Counted from the first letter of the stretch, positions 12,746 to 25,675 are shown. The stretch: DNA of 64,000 bases from Lottia gigantea (GCF_000327385.1 NW_008708206.1:310818-374817), one strand, 5' to 3'. The notes: generated by a model from the sequence alone, not told the origin. Program-made: numbers and translations.

Positions 12746-12779
12746 TATATAGACACAGCTTTAAAGCTGTGTCTATATA
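12746..12779. repeat. Perfect 34-bp palindrome
   Basis: TATATAGACACAGCTTT is followed immediately by its exact reverse complement. The direct repeat AAAGCTTCTAGAT occurs about 50 bp before and right at the end of it. It may be an element footprint. Confidence 0.75.
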
Positions 12780-14020
12780 AAGCTTCTAGATGAGCTAACG
12801 AGCTCATTGAAATATTCTAAAAAAAATGGTAAAAATAAAAATACTATACGCTTTTGGTAGTGAAATATGTAACAAGGTAATAGTAGGGCAAAAAAGTCAA
12901 CTTCTTTTATCTAAGATAGGTCATCTCAATTATTTCTCTTGGTAGCAAGTGTGAAGGTTAACAAATAATTAGAGTGTGTCACTATGAATTAAAAATTTTT
13001 TTTATTTTCAACGTCCAATTTAAATTTGTCAATAAGCTCTTTGTTAAGTGTGATTTCTTTTTTTTATTTAAGCCCATTATAAAAAAGGCAGTGTAGGTAT
13101 CTTGTGAAGTAGGGCATGTCCAATCCTTTGGAACACCAATAGATGTTTCTATATAACTGAGTTTGTCAACTCGACATCTCTTATCATTTAAATTATATTT
13201 CCGTTCAATAACCTCCCATTAACAAAATATTTTCAACTCAATTTATTTCAACCAATTTCTTCAGACGTATCCCACTTTGGTTCTTTTATCTCACCTATTT
13301 CTACGACGATTTTTTTTTCTCATTTGTCTGAAAATTTTTCGTCATGTATTGTCATCTAAGAAGTTTTCTAAAGTAGTCGTGTTCTTATAACGTTATTTTT
13401 AACCAATCAATATAGGACTTGTTTCTTGCTAACTATGACGAACTATGGGAAAGCGAAAACCAGAGTAGAGCAATATGACAGTTTCGAAATCTCACAATTT
13501 GTCATTGATATGTGGTTCTACATTTTACACCTTTATTGGCTATAATAACGTCATTAGAACGAGGCTGCTGTAGAAAACACGTTAGATTACAATGGAGACG
13601 ACTTTGAAATCTAATTTAAATAAGGTTGAGAAAAATCTAATGATGACCCTTTAAAACTGGGATTTAGACCTGAAATGGAATTAAGAAGCGAATGATTAGG
13701 AACAAGGATGTCTATAATCTATATTATGTTTGATAACTGACAGTCAAATAAGCCGAAAGCCACGTTACCCATACCCTCGGGCTGTCTATGATCTTTAGTG
13801 TACAGAATCTAATGAACCAAATGAAGACTAATCCGAAGGAAGTAGATCATCATGTCCCTAATGATAAAATCCTATAAGGATTCTTACTTTTTCTTTGTGA
13901 AAAACTAACTCAATGAGTATAACATTAGTTCGTGATATTACCAGATGATAATACAGAATCTTTCAAATTTCTACCTCGGTGACACTTGGTCAATGCAGGT
14001 CGAGGAAATTTCACTTTGTA
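12780..14020. other. Non-coding DNA
   Basis: It holds a dispersed-repeat fragment at 13085-13180 and otherwise nothing recognised. Confidence 0.4.
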
Positions 14021-14024
14021 TGAC

Positions 14025-14690
14025 ACTATATTTCGTATGATAAACGTCATACAAACTATATTTCGTATGATAAAAGTCATTAAAACTACATTTCGTATGA
14101 TAAGAGTCATAGAAAATACATTTCGTGTGATAAAAGTCATAGGCACTACATTTCGTATGATAAAAGTCATAGAACTATATTGCTTAGGATAAAAGTCATA
14201 CAAACTACATTTCGTATGATTAGAGTCATAGAAAATACATTTCGTGTGATAAAAGTCATAGAAAATACATTTCGTATGATAAAAGTCATACAAACTACAT
14301 TTCGTATGATAAAAGTCATTAAAAGTCATAGGCACTACATTTCGTATGATAAAAGTCATAGAAATTATATTTCGTATGATAAAAGTCATAGAAACTACAT
14401 TTCATATGATAAAAGTCATAGAAACGATAAAAGTCATAGAAAATACATTTCGTATGATAAAAGTCATAGAAACTATATTTCGTGTGATAAAAGTCATAGG
14501 CACTACATTTCGTATGATAAAAGTCATAGGCACTACATTTCGTATGATAAGAGTCATAGAAATTATATCTCGTATGATAAAAGTCATAGAAACGATAAAA
14601 GTCATAGAAAATACATTTCGTATAATAAAAGTCATAGAAATTATATCTCGTATGATAAAAGTCATAGAAACTATATTTCGTACATAGGCA
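14025..14690. repeat. 30-bp minisatellite, about 21 units
   Basis: The unit is ATTTCGTATGATAAAAGTC, ATAGAAACTAC, with some shortened units near 14320, 14425 and 14595. Since 30 is divisible by three and the unit lacks stops in several frames, open frames of 87-174 codons arise on both strands (decapeptides such as MTFIIRNVVS); I regard them as artefacts. Confidence 0.95.
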
Positions 14691-14704
14691 TAAGTCTGTC
14701 ATAA

Positions 14705-14835
14705 AGTATATGAGAGGTTTCTCCAAAGAATATTTTGGGACAAAAACGTATAAAAATATTATGTTTACATTTGTAAGAAATCAAGTCGGGTACATTTGGA
14801 GATGCAAACCAATTTTATAGACCCCAACTTCTCTC
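14705..14835. mobile_element. Fragment of the hAT-like family
   Basis: The sequence around ATATTTTGGGACAAAAACG and the following TATAAAAAT segment matches 34855-34910 in the same orientation. No terminal repeat is preserved. The fragment abuts the 30-bp minisatellite. Confidence 0.5.
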
Positions 14836-16104
14836 TCTCTGTGAAGAACCTATATCTCAAGAAAAACCAATCGAGCCAATTCAAAGCAAATCTTCTTCTC
14901 ATGTCCAGAAATTGATGAGTTATATTGACACTTCCTCGTTGGTTTTCGTGTACTGTGGCTTTTGATATCTCAAATTATTTTTACTAAGACGAAGATTTGT
15001 AAATCTCTTTTAAGATCATTCGAATCGTGACTATAGTTCAGTGTTCAATCAAATAGCGATGGCTTAAGTGACATATCGTAATTATTAAACGCTAGTCTTT
15101 TAATCTGTTCATGCTATACCATAATCAATCAAGGAATGTTTGAGTGTTTAACAGAGCTTATAATGTATTAGATCCTTAAGTCTATTTCCTGATATGTTCT
15201 GATTTGTCAAGTAAGAGTTAAGTAGTTTGATACAGTGGGCATGTTTGATACATTACTCAAATATTAATAGCTACAAGGACTGACTGTATGAAATAAAACT
15301 CTGTCTGGTTAAATGCAATCGCACGATGACATTTTCGTGAGTATCTACTTAAAAAAGCACATATCGATATCGAAAGACAATTCGAGACTTTACTTAGTGT
15401 TAGGGTCATGGATTTTTGTCTAAATGCCAGAAGATTTTGTACAGTGAACAAAGAAAGTGCTTTTTTGGTTTCGATTTCCGCGAAGCATGCATTCTATGCA
15501 TACAGATCACATAAGCCTATGAATCCAGTAAAGTAAATGCTACATAGTTATCCATACGCCTTTACCTGTAATTGTTTGGGAGGACGGAGAACTTTAAAGG
15601 ATATTATTTGTTAGCCCGATTTTGTCTTCCATAATGCAAGAATTGTCATTGACTCGTCCCCCGTTTTTACCTCTGTCCTAAAACATAATAATATGACCCT
15701 CTGTTACCATTTCAAGACCCTGGCTTTCACAAATAATTATTGTCGAATGCTTCACGCACGGGATTACAAGAAACGTACAAGCATTGAATTGTATTTACAA
15801 TATGTAGCGTAAGGTTTATAGTATGCATATAGTTATAAGAAGTCGAGATGGTCTGACCTGATATGATATGATAACATTATGCGATCTATTCAATCTATTC
15901 CACATACACACCAATCCATTACATGTAGAACTCGTGTACTTTTATAACTAAATGTCTTTAATGTCAACAGTTTTCATTCGGTGTCCTTAGTTTTAATGTT
16001 AAAATGTAAAAATTAGTTCAATTTCAGATCAGAACAGAAGAAAGATACCCAGCTGTTAAACCATAATGAGATTCCAGTTCACTTATATTGGTAAGCCCTA
16101 ATAT
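14836..16104. other. Non-coding DNA between two minisatellites
   Basis: No element or gene is recognised; the 64-codon minus frame at 15257 has no domain. Confidence 0.4.
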
Positions 16105-17055
16105 AACATTTGTTTACATATGCTGTAACAACAGTTCAATTGTCTGGTTGAACTATGCTGTAACAACTATGCTGTAACAACAGTTCAATTGTCTGGTTGA
16201 ACTATGCTGTAACACCAGTTCAATTGTCTGTTTGAACTATGCTGCAACACCAGTTCAATTGTCTGGTTGAACTATGCTGTAACAACAGTTCAATTGTCTG
16301 GTTGAACTATGCTGTAACAACTATGCTGTAACAACAGTTCAATTGTCTGGTTGAACTATGCTGTAACAACAGTTCAATTGTCTGTTTGAACTATGCTGCA
16401 ACACCAGTTCAATTGTCTGGTTGAACTATGTTGTAACAACAGTTCAATTGTCTGGTTGAACTATGCTGTCTGGTTGAAATATGCTGTAACACCAGTTCAA
16501 TTGTCTGGTTGAACTATGCTGTAACACCAGTTCAATTGTCTGGTTGAACTATGCTGCAACACCAGTTCAATTGTCTGGTTGAACTATGCTGCAACACCAG
16601 TTCAATTGTCTGGTTGAACTTTGCTGTAATAACAGTTCAATTGTCTGGTTGAACTATGCTGTAACACCAGTTCAATTGTCTGGTTGAACTATGCTGTAAC
16701 ACCAGTTCAATTGTCTGGTTGAACTATGCTGTAACACCAGTTCAATTGTCTGGTTGAACTATGCTGTAACACCAGTTCAATTGTCTGGTTGAACTATGCT
16801 GTAACACCAGTTCAATTGTCCGGTTGAACTATGCTGTAACACCAGTTCAATTGTCTGGTTGAACTATGCTGTAACACCAGTTCAATTGTCTGGTTGAACT
16901 ATGCTGTAACACCAGTTCAATTGTCTGGTTGAACTATGCTGTAATAACAGTTCAATTGTCTGGTTGAACTATGCTGTAATAACAGTTCAATTGTCTGGTT
17001 GAACTATGATGTAACAACAGTTCAATTGTCATTTGAACTATGCTGCAACACCAGT
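16105..17055. repeat. 35-bp minisatellite, about 27 units
   Basis: The unit is TTGTCTGGTTGAACTATGC, TGTAACACCAGTTCAA. Near 16140 and 16310 duplicated partial units give longer steps. Each unit contains the inverted pair TTGAAC/GTTCAA. The interior (16640-16950) is nearly homogeneous and the edges are diverged. Confidence 0.95.
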
Positions 17056-17229
17056 TCATTTTTCTTGATGAACCATATTGCGGCACAAGTTCAATGGTCT
17101 TGTTGAACCACGATGTAACATTACTTAAATTAGCATCAATTGTTTTGAAGAACCATTAAGTATCATGACTGTGATTGACTTAACGAACCATATTGTAGAA
17201 TAATTATTGTCCAGCTGATACAACATCCG

Positions 17230-17870
17230 TTTAAATGTTTTGTTGCACCATAAGGTATCAGATTATTTGTCTTGTTGAACCATACTGTAACTCTAAGCCT
17301 AATTCGTTTGTCTTGTTGAACCTTACTGTAACTGTAAGCTCAATTCAATTGTCTTGTTGAACCATACTGTAACTGTAAGCTCAATTCAATTGTCTTGTTG
17401 AACCATACTGTAACTGTAAGCCTAGTTTAATGGTCTTGTTGAGCCATACTATAACTTTAAGCCTAGTTTATTTGTCTTGTTGAACCTTACTGTAACTGTA
17501 AGCCTGGTTTGATGGTCTTGTTGAGCCATACTATAACTGTAAGCCTAGTTTAATGGTCTTGTTGAGCCATACTATAACTTTAAGCCTAGTTTATTTGTCT
17601 TGTTGAACCTTACTGTAACTGTAAGCCTGGTTTAATGGTCTTGTTGAGCCATACCGTAACTGTAAGCCTAATTTAATTGTAATGTTGAACCTTACTGTAA
17701 CTACTGTAACTGTAAGCCTAATTCAATTGTATTGTTGAACCTTACTGTAAATGTAAGCCCAGTTCAATTGCCTTGTTGAAATATACTGTAACTGTAAGCC
17801 TAATTCAATTGTATTGTTGAACCTTACTGTAACTGTAAGCCCAGTTCAACTGTCTGGTTGAACCATGATG
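17230..17870. repeat. ~40-bp diverged minisatellite related to the adjacent 35-bp array
   Basis: Units run GTCTTGTTGAACCATACTG, TAACTGTAAGCCTAATTCAA, about 15 copies. They share the TTGAAC...GTAAC...TTCAATTGTCT frame of the 35-bp array and are separated from it by 180 bp of decayed sequence. I read the two as branches of one evolving satellite. Confidence 0.85.
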
Positions 17871-18073
17871 TATAGCAGGCATTCTTTAGCATAGTTAGTA
17901 AGCAGTCTTTCTTTGACAGCAATCATTCATTAGCAGAGTAACTTAGTAACCACTATTTAGCATAGACATTTGGTAACAATGTATAGGCAAAGCCTATTAG
18001 CAACAGTCCTTTATGTTAGGTTACAGGGAAGTAAAGTACATACGAACCAATAGCTTTCACATACTAATTGGTG

Positions 18074-18435
18074 TTAAAGTGATACTACGTCTTAGAATGA
18101 ACATAGAATTTAATTCTCAAGATTGGTCAATATGAGTATATATTCATCAGTGAACTTACCTGGTGTCATAAAGTTACAACAGAATTCCTGTAAAATCTAG
18201 AAAATTGGAAAATTCATAAACCAAGTAATTATTGAAAAACGCTTAATCATATTATTAAGTGTTTTTCAATAGATAATTGCATTTTTATTAAGATTTTTGG
18301 ATTTATCGCATTATATAAGGATCCTGTTATGTTATTTATGACACCAGGTATATCTACTGATGGACATATGCTCTTATTGGCCGAGTTTAAAATTTTTAAA
18401 TTTTATGTTTATTCTAAGACGTAGTATCCCTTTAA
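18074..18435. mobile_element. MITE family B, intact foldback (362 bp)
   Basis: Arms of about 165 bp are inverted copies. Left: TTAAAGTGATACTACGTC, TTAGAATGAAC, TCAATATGAGTATATATTC, CTTACCTGGTGTCATAA. Right: TTATGACACCAGGTATATC, ATATGCTCTTATTGGCC, TATTCTAAGACGTAGTATCC, then CTTTAA. The centre is a hairpin (ATTGAAAAACGCTTAAT / ATTAAGTGTTTTTCAAT). It is bounded by TTAA and has no ORF. Confidence 0.9.
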
Positions 18436-20549
18436 AAACATTATGTGACGGCTAACCTAGATATTCGTCCACGTGATTCCATTCTACCTCGTTCAACCAT
18501 TGGCATTGTGTGATATATATTCGTGTATATGCAATGAGCAATTTTCATTATGTATGGTTTCAAATAATTAATATACTGCTATATAGCATAATACAAAATA
18601 TTTCCCTGTTAAAATAGTGCTGGCTATATCAATTATAGAACGATATTACGGTGGTTTGTTTAGGACATTTTTATTTTTTATTATTTATGATTTAACTCTA
18701 CTTTTGTTCAATGAATTATCATTTGTGTTTACTCTTTCTGTTTTTTTGTTTGTTTGCTGAATTATGATTTAATTCTAGTAATTTTTCATTTTTGTTTTAA
18801 CGATATAGATAATTAAGGTTAAAGCAGAGCTTGAAGCAGAGCTTGAAGCAGAGCCTGTTTTATTTTAATATTTCTAATGATTTTAATATATTATAATATT
18901 ATATAAATTTAGAACTTATGTTTTTTAACACTTTGCTATTTTTCTGAACCTAAACCGTTTATTACTGTTAATTCTTGAATTTTGTCAATTCAATAACAAC
19001 CTCAAGAAACATTGTCCAGTTGGCAGGTGTTGACCACAACATAAAGCAATTCTTTATTAACATAAAAAAGCTAGATCAGCAGTTGCCATTCAATTGCATA
19101 TCGCTAAGATGAACTGTTCAGGATATATACAATGCAACTTGAGCGTCTTGTAGCGTCTTGTAGCGTCTTGAAGTAGCCTTGTTTGAAATCGAGCTAGTTC
19201 ATTTCCAGAAACCTGATCTCTTCGTTCATATTAAGGCATTTTTTTTAAAATTGCTATAATTAATTTGCCATACATTTGGATCGTGACTCGGTTATCACAA
19301 AGAAAATCAATACCGTCTACACATAATTGAGACTGGACTGATAAAGGCTTCTAATCTGCTCTCCAATAAATCTGATTTGAAGTATCCACAATCTCTTTAC
19401 CAATACCAGCCTAGGGGCTCTGTTCATTATCCTGCTAACCTAATAGCCTAGCTAGCATATAGAATATCCCAACTTTATAAGCTACTGATGGGTAGGTATC
19501 TCTGATGCAGAGAGTTAACTGTGCCGAAAAGACGATAATGAGCAATATTGTAAACTGTTTCGTAAGAAATTTGGTTGGTCAAATAGTAATCTTGTTCTAA
19601 GTAATTGGTCACAAAGCGAATTGGTGGCCGTAATTCGGTCACAAGATAATTTAATGCTATGTGGCGAAATTACCGATCAAAAAGACGCTTTCTCGCAATG
19701 TGAAAGTGGATGTTTAAGCCAGTTGCCTTTCAGGACATGTTGTCATGAAAAATGTATTCAGTCAAGCGGTTAAGGAAACCAAAGCTGCTTTTGCTACATC
19801 TTTTGCCACAAAAATCTTTGGACAGATGAATATCCAAAAAATTCCATTATTCCTTAGAATTAGCGTAAATAATGAGTTCTTTTTTCTTTCACGGAACCAA
19901 AGATGTACAAAGATGTTCATCACTTCTGATATGACTTTTCGTGCAATCGACCCAGTTAGAACACTCTGACAAATCCGTCAGATGATTACACCGTTTGTTT
20001 TAACACGACGCGACCTAAACAGAGAAAACTGTCATTGGACACAAAAGTTTTGTAAGCCGATCTATTTGTTCCATTCAGCTTATATCTTAATCGTGTAACG
20101 CTGTTAATGGAAATCGTGTGACGCTCTTAATGGAAATCGAACATGCAGTTCAAATCGAATGCCAAGTGCAAGCCTAAGCTCGGTCGTTTACACATGTTCC
20201 AACAAATGCATTAGAGCACAGACATTAATATCGATATCATGACAATTAAACACGTTTGCAATTTTCGTGATTTAAATCGCGTCCTCAAAGAAAAAAAAGA
20301 GCTCTGCAACAAATCGTATAAAGTAAAATGGCTTATAATCCTGCAATTGGCTTCATTTATCACGGGTAGTAGGAGTTTTTGAAAGAAAAAAAGTTCAGAT
20401 CCAAAAGTATTATTGACGAATAACGCTCATATCTACGTCATTATTCAATTCGACAAATAAAGGTGCGGGCACACGAACGGTCTTAGTCGGCGATTTTTGT
20501 CACCGACTCGAATCTTGAAATTAAATGAATAGAGTTTTACGTCCAATTA
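18436..20549. other. Non-coding DNA
   Basis: A 74-codon plus frame at 19745-19969 follows a CTTTCAG acceptor-like motif at about 19727, but it shows no recognisable domain, so I do not call an exon. Short triplications (TTGTAGCGTC near 19150, GCAGAGCTTGAA near 18825) are present. Confidence 0.4.
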
Positions 20550-20785
20550 AACTGTACCTAATAGACTGTCCCTTATAGAATGTACCAAATAAACTGTGGG
20601 CCTACCTAGTAAACTGTACCCGATTGACTATACCAATAAACTGTACCTAATAGACTGTACCTAATTGAACTAATTGATAGACTATACCCAATACCTCGTA
20701 CAAAATGGACTGTACCAATGAACTGTACTATATTGACTGTACCTAAATGGCTGTACCTAATGGACTGAAAACTCCAGACAGGATT
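20550..20785. repeat. Short diverged tandem repeat (~12-14 bp, ACTGTACCTAAT)
   Basis: ACTGTACC/GACTGTACCTAAT motifs recur about 15 times with variable spacing. Confidence 0.75.
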
Positions 20786-21479
20786 GACACCTCTACAATC
20801 AACGGACATTCACCACATTATTGACCACAATAAAAAAAGGGACATTGCGCCTGAAACAGTTTCACATTATTCAAATTTTGACTATAGATAGATGCCGTAA
20901 TGATCCCAAAGTTTTGCAATTCACTTAATGACTTGTACCTTGTCATCAGTTTATTTCTTACATCAATTATACATAGATATTCTTAAAGCGTATTGATCTG
21001 GCAGACTTAATCCCTAGACCGATTATAGAATAATGATCACACAGTAGTTAAGCAGCATTAAGATTTAGTCGACTATGACAAGAGAGAAAAAAGTCGATTG
21101 TAACGGCTATTGTGGAAAAGAAATGTTGAATTGGCATATTATTCGATATTTATTGTATAATGATTGAGCTCGTGCTTGTTCTAAAGGTCAATAGAGATAG
21201 TTCTACTAGACTTGACACGAACTAGAAAATCTCTCAATATCTTTCATCGTATCAAATTCTAATGACAGAATGACAGTCTTCCATATACTTGACTATTATA
21301 ACCGGGCATTATCCTTTATTTTTTCTTAAGAACTGATATCCATAAAATAAAATTCTTTTAACCCTTAAAGCATAGATTTTAAACTGCTATTCTGAAATCA
21401 CTGACAAAGCGAAAGCAATTACATATATTGTCATAGTTCTTCGGGTTAACATTTGGGTCATTGACCATGCACTTGATCT

Positions 21480-21870
21480 TGTTGGTTGTCTTCTATGTTG
21501 ACCCGATCTAGTTGGTTGTCTATACGATGTGAACTTGATCTATCTCATTTGTTGTCTCTGCTATGTCGACCCGATCTTGTTGGTTGTCTCTACTATGTCG
21601 ACTCGATCGATCTCGTTTGTTGTCTCTGCTATGTCGACCCGACCTTGTTGGTTGTCTCTGCTATGTCGCCTCAATTGATCTCGTTTGTTGTCTCTGCTAT
21701 GTCGACCCGACCTCGTTGGTTGTCTCTGCTATGTCGCCTCGATTGATCTCGTTGGTTGTCTCTACTATATCGACCCGATCGATCTTGATGGTTGTCTCTG
21801 CTATATCGACCCGATCGATCTTGTTGGTTGTTTCTACTATGTCGACCCGATCATGTTGGTTATCTCTGCT
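21480..21870. repeat. 32/36-bp minisatellite, about 11 units
   Basis: Units read GGTTGTCTCTGCTATGTCG, ACCCGATCTTGTT, with a longer type containing GATTGATCTC. The two types often alternate (about 68-bp super-unit). Open frames of 67-125 codons across it are repeat artefacts. Confidence 0.9.
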
Positions 21871-22690
21871 TTTTCGGATTTTTTTTAAACTCGGTCTTGT
21901 TATGTCACTGATGCAAGTTTCAGCGAATAAAAATGTATAAAAAAAACTACCGTGACACCGAGGCCTTGAATTCTATCGGCTGTGTACGATGAAGAACTAT
22001 TATTCATAGTTAAACGAGTGGGCTGATACCACTTTTCTAGCTGAGTTTTCATTATTGCACACTGCACGACCTTCTTTCATAAGACAAACAGGAACAGGCA
22101 AGTTGGATCTAAAACTCCATATTGTACCGTTTATTTGTCCACAAGGTCAAGATAGATATTAACTAAGTGTTTTCTGATTTTGATATCTTTTATGCTAACA
22201 CTCTATTTCTGATGAAGATCTGGTAACTTGCATATACATAGCCATAACATTAGAAAATACAAGTATAATACATGCAGTGTCGTATTTATACATCTAAATG
22301 TCATTTAAAGATTACAATGAAAACAGGTCAATGCATATTGGTTACCTTCCTTGCACTAACATTATTCTCACACGAAATAAAGAGAAAGCATGCAGCGAAA
22401 TCAAACCGAACAACCTCGAGTTTTCAACAGATCTTGTGAATTTTAACCATTATCTTAATATTTATCATCACGTGGTAATGTATGAGTGTCATTTTAATGT
22501 ACATTGTTTAGAACTTCAAACAGTATTATAAGAGTTTAGTAGTGAAATCGGTGCATATCACTCTCACTTAAAGTTAGAGGCGCAGTGTCTTAGGATGGTT
22601 TAGCATTCCATTCTGGCCTCAGATATGATAATATATTGCACTTTCGTATTTTCGACCCTTTTTCTCTCCGCCTTGGATGACAATTGGGAA

Positions 22691-22879
22691 TGACATTCCA
22701 ATTTTCAATCAGACGTCTGTGATACCTTCCCAATTAGTGACGTCATCAAACACATAGTTTCAGTGGAATTGCAGAAACCACAGACGTCTAATCGATAACA
22801 GGAATGGTGCAAATTGATGCTATCAGCAACCACGAATTTTTTTTTTCTTTTTCAGAAAACCTTTTTACAATCCTTTTAA
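22691..22879. mobile_element. MITE family A, left-truncated copy
   Basis: It begins inside the left arm (ATTCCAATTTTCAATCAGAC) and continues through ATTAGTGACGTCATCAAAC, ACCACAGACGTCT, TGGTGCAAATTGATGC and CCTTTTTACAATCC, then TTTTAA at 22876-22879. Confidence 0.75.
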
Positions 22880-23421
22880 AGCAATTATAAATTCTATTTA
22901 TGTCCATAACAAAATCACAAACATGTATTTACCTTGTAATCCCAAACTATATCGTGACCATGTTTGAAATACAATTAAAATATGGTATTTATGTATTACT
23001 AGGTCTTCACAATCTCATTGTCTTACAAAGACATACACTTTATTTCAATTATATTCTAATATTGTCTAATGGATTGACCTACAGACCTTGATTTCATACT
23101 AGCAGTAACCTACTTAATAGCTAAATTATTTGTTTAATCACGAGCTCTTTCAGTTGGCACTGTTATAATATAGAAACCCGTGAAATTAGTAATATCATAC
23201 TCTGCAAAAAAAAAAACTAAGACAATCACCGTGATAACTGGTAACGTATTCTCGAAACAATCTTAGCGCTAGAATGTCCCAAGGTCTTAACATCTGACAT
23301 TGTTTCTAGGATATCCTAGCGCTCAGAGATCTCTTTCGATCGAGATCGTTGTATTTTATTGCATGTGATCCGGACGTTTGTTTTTAATTCTGGAAAATTT
23401 ATTGAATCATTTGCAGACAAG

Positions 23422-23600
23422 CAGTGGCGTATTTAGGGCGTGGGCAAAACTTGACTGCAATAAAGATCCGTACAAGCAAGACAATTCTGTTAATCAAAAT
23501 CTCGTCCGCAGCATAGCAAAATCAAGGGTAAAAAATATAATAGTAGTGGACTCCTCCAAAGAGAAGTACCATTTGGTGTTTCGAAAAGAGTAAGCATGAT
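23422..23600 (+). mobile_element. Possible hAT-like element, CAGTGGCGTATTTAGG end
   Basis: The motif CAGTGGCGTATTTAGGGCG is a familiar left end of non-autonomous hAT elements in animals. The right boundary is not resolved. The short open frames over it have no recognisable domain. Confidence 0.35.
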
Positions 23601-24059
23601 AATCAAACTGAGCGCTAGGGCTGGAAAATAATCGGAATAATCGATTATCATTGCTACAAAAGTATAATTTCGATCATCGATTATCAAATTTCATAATTGA
23701 TTCTGTCAAAGTTACGTTTTCCCCAGTGTACCCATGGACATGTAGTAATCTCTTCTACATAGGTTCCCTTCAGCACATAACATACCCACAATATGACGCA
23801 AAAATAACCCATGAAAATGATTGTTGATCGGTACCATGCTGCCGAGAATCGATCTCAATTTAGCAATCGATACCCATCGACTGAAAAGTTGCAGTTGCCA
23901 CCACTAGCAATCTATCTGTAAGTTGATCGTGCTTTACAACCTATTTCTAAGATAGCCTTGCGAAGCAAGATGACATACGCCATCCAGCAGCTTTGATTGC
24001 ATGTACAATTCATTATTTGTAGCCTGTACAGTGAGCATGAGCCAATTGTGAACAGACAG

Positions 24060-24500
24060 GGCATATAAAAATCAAAAGAATCCATAAAGAATTTTAGCTT
24101 GGAGTGTGAGCAAAAGTTGCACTATATATGGCTAATAAAGTGGATACAGTAAATTGAAAACGACATTTCGGTGAAAAATTATCTGATCATCACGAAAATC
24201 GGTAGGGATCATCTTCATAATGACATTGACCCACAAAATAAAAAGCAAAATAATCCATAATGAATTGTTGCCTGTTGAGTGAGCACGAATTGCACAGAGC
24301 AGTTAATTGACTGAAAACGCTAAGTCGCACACGATATTTCGGTGAAAAATTATCAGATCATCACGAAAATCGACAGGAGCCATCTTAATAATGACATTCA
24401 CCCACAAAATAAAAATCAAAAGAATCTGTAAAGAATTGTAGCCTGTAGATTGAGCACGAGCCAAATGTGAACGGACCGACGGACCGCCAGAGAGCTTACA
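24060..24500. repeat. Tandem duplication, ~171-bp unit
   Basis: CACGAAAATCG at 24191 recurs at 24362; ATTTCGGTGAAAAATTATC, TAATGACATT-ACCCACAAAA and AAAATCAAAAGAATC flank it in each unit. A partial third copy precedes. It ends next to a GGACCGACGGACCGCC motif. Confidence 0.75.
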
Positions 24501-24712
24501 ATATACATGCACCAAAAATATATTTGTGGGCGTATAAAAATTACATCTGGTAGGTTAGTGAAGCGATCAGATTAGTGAAACATTTCAGTTCGAATAGGCA
24601 GTTATTCCTGGATCCGTATGCTACATGCTGTGAACATTAAATATTTCTCTGCGAGTGTGTATATGACGCATTGCATCCTATGATTTTCAATTAGATTTGA
24701 TTCGTTTCATAT

Positions 24713-25315
24713 CCATTCATTTCAAACCGGAAAATGTATGAAATGTGAAAGAAAGTAAGACAAGGAAGATCTATTTCTGTTATTTGTAATGAATGAACTA
24801 CTGATGGTACAAAAACTTTATAATTGGAAAACTTTTCCACATTGTACACTCATAGTCCAACTCGAGCAAACAGGCTATCCATTCATTTCAAGCCGGAAAA
24901 TTTATGAAATGTGAAAGAAAGTAGGACAAGGAAGATCTATTTCTGTTATTTGTAATGAATGAACTACTGATGGTACAAAAACTTTATAATTGGAAAACTT
25001 TTCCTCATTGTACACTCATAGTCCAACTCGAGCAAACAGGCTATCCATTCATTTCAAGCCGGAAAATTTATGAAATGTGAAAGAAAGTAGGACAAGGAAA
25101 GCCTATTTCTGTTATTTGTAATGAATGAACTACTGATGGTACAAAAACTTTATAATTGGAAAACTTTTCCTCATTGTACACTCATAGTCCAACTCGAGCA
25201 AACAGGCTATCTATTCATTTCAAGCCGGAAAATTTATGAAATGTGAAAGAAAGTAGGACAAGGAAAGCCTATTTCTGTTATTCGTAATGAATGAACTGAT
25301 GGAACAAAAATTTCT
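24713..25315. repeat. 166-bp tandem repeat, about 3.6 near-identical units
   Basis: Landmark CCATTCATTTCAA (CT in the last copy) lies at 24713, 24879, 25045 and 25211, exactly 166 bp apart. Units differ at only a few sites, so the array is young or recently homogenised. The last unit loses homology after about 100 bp. Confidence 0.95.
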
Positions 25316-25675
25316 AATTGGCCTCATAAGCTTTACAAAAAATAGCTAATAAATTTGAAAATTTTAAGAATGAGTTAGAAAGTTTAAAGGGACACATTCG
25401 TCTAATATTTATTAGCCGAGAGGCCACATTTTATCTAACTGTATCACTTTTTATTACTGAATCTGATGTCCCGTTGTCTTACAATTTAGCAAAGTCACAC
25501 CATGGGAAAGTTCAGATTGATATCACCTTCAGAGGTTGTTAATAACATCACGCAAGTGACGTCAGCTTGAAAATTTTTTTTCTTGAATTGTAGACGAATC
25601 AACTTCAGGTCGAAGTTTAGTTCAGAAATATGGCAATTATGCTTAATTTTGTACATCAGATATTAAGGGATTCTC

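Noticed and set aside
13925-14726. Several open frames of 68-174 codons on both strands
   Set aside because: They lie in a 30-bp tandem array; a period divisible by three without internal stops opens frames on both strands automatically.
19745-19969. 74-codon frame preceded by a CTTTCAG acceptor-like motif
   Set aside because: There is no domain, no partner exon and no clear donor site; the evidence is too weak to call an exon.
21486-21940. Cys/Leu-rich open frames of 67-125 codons
   Set aside because: They are translations of the 32/36-bp minisatellite with no recognised domain.
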